64,000 bases of DNA from DATJMJ01 sp035503915 (GTDB lineage: Bacteria > Actinomycetota > Acidimicrobiia > Acidimicrobiales > Palsa-688): assembly GCA_035503915.1 (NCBI GenBank), contig DATJSU010000049.1, positions 248,001 to 312,000 on the forward strand, read 5' to 3'. The translations under genes and the position numbers were made by a program. Under the pieces are notes generated by a model. It saw only the letters and a program-made list of their open reading frames with translations, did no database searches and was not told where the DNA came from. Shown one piece after another: positions 60,548-64,000 of this stretch (positions are counted from its first letter, which is position 1; each line of letters starts with the position of its first letter).

Positions 60548-61006
60548 CTAGCTGAGCACGGCCCGAGCCCGGGCAATACGGGCTTCGACGTCGGCCAGGA
60601 ACTCGTCCAGGGCCGTACGTTTTGCTTGGACGGTGGCCCGGAGCTGCTCCTGCAGGGTGAGGCATTCACGAGCGAGCGCTGCTCGCTCCTCGTCCCCTGT
60701 GCGCTCGTCCTTGTATGCCTCGCGGATCTCGGACATACGGTCGTCGGTGCGCAGTATCACCGCGATCTCGTCCAGGTTGAGCCCGAGGAGGGCTTGAAGC
60801 TCCCGGATCCTGCCTACTCGGGCGAGGTCGGTCTCCGAGTAGCGGCGCATCCCCCCTGGCGTATGGCTGCACGGCGTCAGGAGCCCCAGCTCCTGGTAGT
60901 ACCTCAGTGCCCGCTCGGAGACACCGGCGGCCAAAGCGGCCGCGCCGGTGCTGAGGAGCGTGCCGTCGGTTGATTTGACCGCGACGTCCTGCCCGGGGGA
61001 GTTCAC
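60548..61006 (-). CDS. MerR-family transcriptional regulator
   Basis: 152 residues. N-terminal MerR domain (about 15-85): LSTGAAALAAGVSERALRYY, QELGLLTP, MRRYSETDLARVGRIRELQA; C-terminal coiled coil with ECLTLQEQLRATVQAKRTAL. No metal-binding cysteines, so an organic ligand is more likely than a metal. GTG start overlaps the TGA of the exporter gene (GTGA), so the regulator is co-transcribed with and probably controls that exporter. Confidence 0.9.
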   Translation of the reverse strand: MNSPGQDVAVKSTDGTLLSTGAAALAAGVSERALRYYQELGLLTPCSHTPGGMRRYSETDLARVGRIRELQALLGLNLDEIAVILRTDDRMSEIREAYKDERTGDEERAALARECLTLQEQLRATVQAKRTALDEFLADVEARIARARAVLS

Positions 61007-62805
61007 CGGAGCCCGGCTCCGAGCTGCGCTTTTGTTACCACGTCAGTTAAGCCAGTCTCCGCCGCGCTCTCGGCAGCGGCTTCAGCAAGCTCTTCAGTGG
61101 CCGGGGCAGCGACGTGGAAATAGCGCTTGCCCCGCAGGGCGCTCGCTATGGCAGCCACAAACGTTGCTGCGGCGGCGAAATCGAAGGCGAGCCCGAGGCC
61201 GCTGGCGAAGGGCTGCTCGATCAACTTGGGGAAGAACGAGCGCCCCGTCACATAAGCGACCTGGTGCGCGCTCAAGTGGCGAAGGGCTCCTGTCGGGCCC
61301 AACAGCTCTTGTATCGGGTTGAGCCCGAGGAACGCCGAGAAGAGGCTCCCTATCGGGGGCTCGTGGGCCACCAGGCGGGCGGGCCCGCTCGGCACCCCGG
61401 CGGCTATGAGGCCCCGGTACAGGTGGGTCGGGAGCTTGCTGGCGAGGCCCAGTGTCACGATCGTGAAGAACACACCCATCGACAAGACGGTTGCTGAGTT
61501 TTGGAAGGTGTTGAGCATTCCTGCGCCAGCGCCCCGCTGGTCGGGGGGGAGGCTGTTCATCACGGACGCCTGGTTGGGCGAGAAGAAGAGGCCCATGCCG
61601 ATCGCGAACAGGAAAATGAGCAGGGCGAACCAGATATAGCTGAAGTTCATCGGCAGCAGCTCGAGCAGGAGGAAGGTGGCCCCGCTCAGCCCGAGCCCAG
61701 TGGTGGCCAGCCCACGAGCGCCGAACTTGTCGGACAAGATACCCGACAGGGGGCCCATGACAAGGAAGCCAAGTGTGAGCGGGACCATGAAAATCCCCGC
61801 CCAGAGCGGTGTCTCACTGAAGCTGTAACCGTGCTGGGGGAGCCAGATCCCCTGCAGCCAGATGATGAGCATGAACTGCAGGCCACCGCGGCCCATTGCG
61901 CCCAGCATCGCAGCGATGTTGCCTGCTGTGAACGCGCGCACCCGGAACAAACCGAGCCGGAACATCGGGGCCGGCACGCGGGTCTCGATGAAAACGAACA
62001 GGCAGAGCACGGCTGTACCGCCGAAGACCCCTGCCAAGACCCAGGGGTTTGTCCAGCCGGTCGAGTGCCCGCCGTAGGGCAAGAGCGAGTAGACGATGCC
62101 GGTCAAGAGGGCCACCAGCCCGATCGCAAAAGTGGTGTTGCCGAGCCAGTCGATCTGAGCTTCGATCCGCACCCCGTTGTCCTGCAGCTTCAAATAGGCC
62201 CACACCGTGCCGAAGAGGCCAAAGGGCACCGAGACGAGGAACACCAGGTGCCATTCGACGGGGCCGAGGACCCCGCCGAGGATGAGGCCCAGGAACGAGC
62301 CGCTGACCGCGGCGATCCCGTTGATCCCCATTGCTTTGCCCCGCTCGTGCGCCGGGAAGGCGTCAGTCAGGATGGCGCTCGAATTAGCGAACAAGAAGGC
62401 CCCGCCCACGCCCTGGAAGACCCGCATGAGGATTATCCAGAGGGCGCCAGCGCTCCCTGTCATCCAAGTCACTGACAAAAGGATCGAAAAGAGGGTGAAC
62501 ACCGCGAAACCCAGGTTGTACATGCGCACCCTGCCATACATGTCACCGACGCGGCCCAGGCTCACAACCAGGACGGCAGTTACGAGGAGGAAACCCATGA
62601 ACACCCAGAGGAAGTAAGACGTGTTGGAGGGGGTCAACGGGTTGAGCCTGATGCCCCGGAATATGTCGGGGAGCGAGATCAGCAGGATCGACTGGTTGAT
62701 AGTGACCATCAGCACGCCCAGGGTGGTATTGGAAAGGGCGACCCATTTGTAGTGGTCGCCCCGGCGTGCGGACGCGGGGTTTGCGGTCGCTCCGTTGCTT
62801 GCCAT
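61003..62805 (-). CDS. DHA2-family MFS exporter (EmrB/QacA type)
   Basis: Drug/proton antiporter of about 600 residues with 14 membrane segments and a long C-terminal insert (GVPSGPARLVAHEPPIGSLF) before the final helix. Motif A-like GRVGDMYGRVRMYNLG and motif C-like GSFLGLILGGVLGP are visible. ATG at 62805 sits eight bases after GGGAGGGA; the ATG at 62811 would be too close. Unrelated in detail to the first DHA2 exporter at 3569. Operon with MerR. Confidence 0.88.
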   Translation of the reverse strand: MASNGATANPASARRGDHYKWVALSNTTLGVLMVTINQSILLISLPDIFRGIRLNPLTPSNTSYFLWVFMGFLLVTAVLVVSLGRVGDMYGRVRMYNLGFAVFTLFSILLSVTWMTGSAGALWIILMRVFQGVGGAFLFANSSAILTDAFPAHERGKAMGINGIAAVSGSFLGLILGGVLGPVEWHLVFLVSVPFGLFGTVWAYLKLQDNGVRIEAQIDWLGNTTFAIGLVALLTGIVYSLLPYGGHSTGWTNPWVLAGVFGGTAVLCLFVFIETRVPAPMFRLGLFRVRAFTAGNIAAMLGAMGRGGLQFMLIIWLQGIWLPQHGYSFSETPLWAGIFMVPLTLGFLVMGPLSGILSDKFGARGLATTGLGLSGATFLLLELLPMNFSYIWFALLIFLFAIGMGLFFSPNQASVMNSLPPDQRGAGAGMLNTFQNSATVLSMGVFFTIVTLGLASKLPTHLYRGLIAAGVPSGPARLVAHEPPIGSLFSAFLGLNPIQELLGPTGALRHLSAHQVAYVTGRSFFPKLIEQPFASGLGLAFDFAAAATFVAAIASALRGKRYFHVAAPATEELAEAAAESAAETGLTDVVTKAQLGAGLR

Positions 62806-62963
62806 TGGCATTCCCTCCCGAGTCCTCGAGCCCGCGGCGGCTGTCCGAGCTCCGCCATGACCCGGGCGGGTCGCTCGACCCGAGCGGTTCCTCTGAGTTT
62901 AGGGTGTCCTTCACGTCAACGTTAGAATTTCCGCACCGGCTGATCGCTCGCCGGGCGGGTGCC

Positions 62964-63407
62964 TCATGAAGCGAGAGCGTGCGTCCTCAGGAACGCCTTT
63001 TGCTCTTCGTGCATTTCGTCGGGGCACTCTGCGAACCACGCCACGAGACCGGGGTGGCTGAAGGCAGGTGAAGGGCCGGTGGGCGACGGTGCTGCCCGGA
63101 ACGCGATCCCGACCGGCCAGTCGCCTAGCTCCAGGTGGCTTGGGTACTCGATGTAGCCGATCATTGGGCCCACGTCCACTTCGAGCCCGATCTCGCCTCG
63201 CGGGACGCGCCGGGCGGCCTCAGTCAGCAGTTCTCCAAAGCGAACCGTCCCTCCCGGGATGTGCCACAACCCCCGGCATGGCCCAGCTTGGCGCCGGCTG
63301 AGCAAGACCCCCTCGTTGGCGCTAACGATCACCACTTCGACCGTCAGGCGGGGCACCTTGGAGAAGATGGCCTCGTACTCCTTTTGAGGAAGGGGTTCAC
63401 GCACCAT
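62964..63407 (-). CDS. Nudix hydrolase, GDP-mannose-mannosylhydrolase-like
   Basis: 147 residues. The Nudix box reads GGTVRFGELLTEAARRVPRG then EIGLEV. Against the classical G-x5-E-x7-REUxEExGU, two of the Glu positions are changed (RV, GE), the same positions altered in the Gmm branch (RLTxAELG), which hydrolyses GDP-mannose or GDP-fucose. Opening residues MVREPLPQKEYEAIFSKVPR also resemble Gmm. Sugar-nucleotide hydrolysis is inferred. Confidence 0.78.
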   Translation of the reverse strand: MVREPLPQKEYEAIFSKVPRLTVEVVIVSANEGVLLSRRQAGPCRGLWHIPGGTVRFGELLTEAARRVPRGEIGLEVDVGPMIGYIEYPSHLELGDWPVGIAFRAAPSPTGPSPAFSHPGLVAWFAECPDEMHEEQKAFLRTHALAS

Positions 63408-63425
63408 AGCCGCAGCATAAGTCGG

Positions 63426-64000
63426 CTACGCCGGTGCCTGGCCGGAGCTTATCGCTGCTTGCGCGCGCATCGCTGCCGCCCAAGTTAGGTAGCCCCCGTC
63501 CAGGTTGGCGACCTCGTAGCCCCACTGCTTGAGAAGGCGTACCGCCGTATGCGCCCGCTGGCCGACCCGGCAATAGACGATGACCTCGGAACCTCGGGGA
63601 GCGAGCCGCTCCAGCTCTTCCCGGCGGCCGCGGAGCGTCTCGACTGGGAAGTTCAGCGAGCCAGGGATATGACCGCCTGCGTGCTCGGCAGCTGCGCGGG
63701 CGTCGATAACAAGGACCCCTGCGGCCATCCTCCCGGCCAGCTCGTGCCACTGAACCGAACACTCGTTGCCGTTCAGGCGGTTCTCGGCGACGTAGCCGAG
63801 CATGTTCACTGGGTCTTTTGCTGAGGAGAACTGGGGGGCGTAGGCGAGCTCGAGGTCGACGAGGAGCGGCGCGGGTAGCCCAGCGCGGACGGCAGTCGCG
63901 AGGACGTCGACCCTCTTGTCTACACCCTCGCCGCCAACCGCCTGCGCGCCGAGGATCGCGCCAGTGCCCGGGTCGACCAGGAGCTTGAGGGCCATCGGCT
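63426..64000 (-). CDS. FAD disulfide reductase / rhodanese fusion, 5' part outside window
   Basis: C-terminal part of a larger protein; the frame is open through the right edge. The first visible residues (MALKLLVDPGTGAILGAQAV, then GEGVDKRVDVLATAVRAG) are the dimerisation domain of a CoA-disulfide-reductase-type flavoprotein, with the typical YAPQFSSAKDPVNMLGYVAE join. A rhodanese domain follows (VLVIDARAAAEHAGGHIPGS) with active-site loop VIVYCRVGQRAHT, containing the catalytic Cys. Such fusions act on CoA persulfide or polysulfide. The FAD/NAD half lies outside. Confidence 0.9.
   Translation of the reverse strand, partial: PMALKLLVDPGTGAILGAQAVGGEGVDKRVDVLATAVRAGLPAPLLVDLELAYAPQFSSAKDPVNMLGYVAENRLNGNECSVQWHELAGRMAAGVLVIDARAAAEHAGGHIPGSLNFPVETLRGRREELERLAPRGSEVIVYCRVGQRAHTAVRLLKQWGYEVANLDGGYLTWAAAMRAQAAISSGQAPA

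Noticed and set aside
61501..62475. Long plus-strand frame opposite the second DHA2 exporter
   Set aside because: Antisense to conserved membrane helices; Glu/Gln/His/Pro-rich composition is typical of shadow frames.

Overview
The window is GC-rich (roughly two thirds G+C by eye), gene-dense, and uses GTG and TTG starts freely with many 4-base start/stop overlaps. The actinobacterial-type inositol-3-phosphate synthase, the small leaderless-looking regulators, a fragment resembling an F420-type luciferase-like oxidoreductase and a DasR-like palindrome all point to an Actinomycetota chromosome. An uncultured Acidimicrobiia-like lineage is my best guess, held weakly. I saw no rRNA, tRNA, CRISPR array, integrase or intact insertion sequence.

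Left part (1-10.7 kb): a sensor kinase cut by the window edge, a cytosolic LacI-type-sensor/PAS/GGDEF diguanylate cyclase, a GntR regulator with its DHA2 exporter and two matching palindromes, a glycerophosphodiester phosphodiesterase, a small ORF with a strong ribosome binding site, a large LuxR/ATPase regulator and a TauE/SafE permease. From 10.8 to 17.1 kb lies a 2-oxoacid dehydrogenase operon (E2-E3-fused E1 alpha/beta). It is divergent from a SorC-type regulator, and the gap between them holds a TTGACA/TTAAAT promoter followed by two near-identical palindromes 21 bp apart.

From 17.1 to 35.2 kb lies a deoxyhexose (fucose/rhamnose-like) catabolic region. A long minus-strand run carries a FucI-like isomerase, an RbsBAC-type importer, an aldo-keto reductase, a zinc dehydrogenase, a PHP-type hydrolase and a second medium-chain dehydrogenase. 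Around it are a LacI regulator with a FucU-type mutarotase, a RhaB-type kinase and a rhamnulose-phosphate aldolase/short-chain dehydrogenase fusion. CG-centred palindromes stand before four of these transcription units and suggest one LacI regulon. A PadR regulator and inositol-3-phosphate synthase sit inside the region and share a different short motif.

From 35.2 to 50.5 kb are a GtrA protein, a GNAT acetyltransferase, an MMPL transporter, an MFS transporter, a decayed luciferase-like oxidoreductase, and a glycan-use cluster. That cluster has a GH20 hexosaminidase, an oligopeptide-type ABC importer (binding protein, two permeases, fused ATPases), an ABM-fold protein and a GH127 glycosidase. 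A DasR-like GGTCTAGACC palindrome lies before the importer, which suggests import of amino-sugar oligosaccharides.

From 50.5 to 60.5 kb is a molybdoenzyme island: a LacI remnant, moaA and an iron-sulfur-type HTH regulator, divergent from a five-gene operon. The operon encodes a TAT-exported molybdopterin oxidoreductase with a His-Cys-Cys-Cys cluster motif, a four-cluster ferredoxin, an NrfD-type anchor, a TorD-type chaperone and an unusual 562-residue multi-cluster iron-sulfur protein with an MvhD-like segment. A cysteine-less CMD protein and a DUF6457-like protein follow. The right end holds a MerR/DHA2 exporter pair, a Gmm-like Nudix hydrolase and the C-terminal part of a disulfide reductase/rhodanese fusion cut by the window edge.
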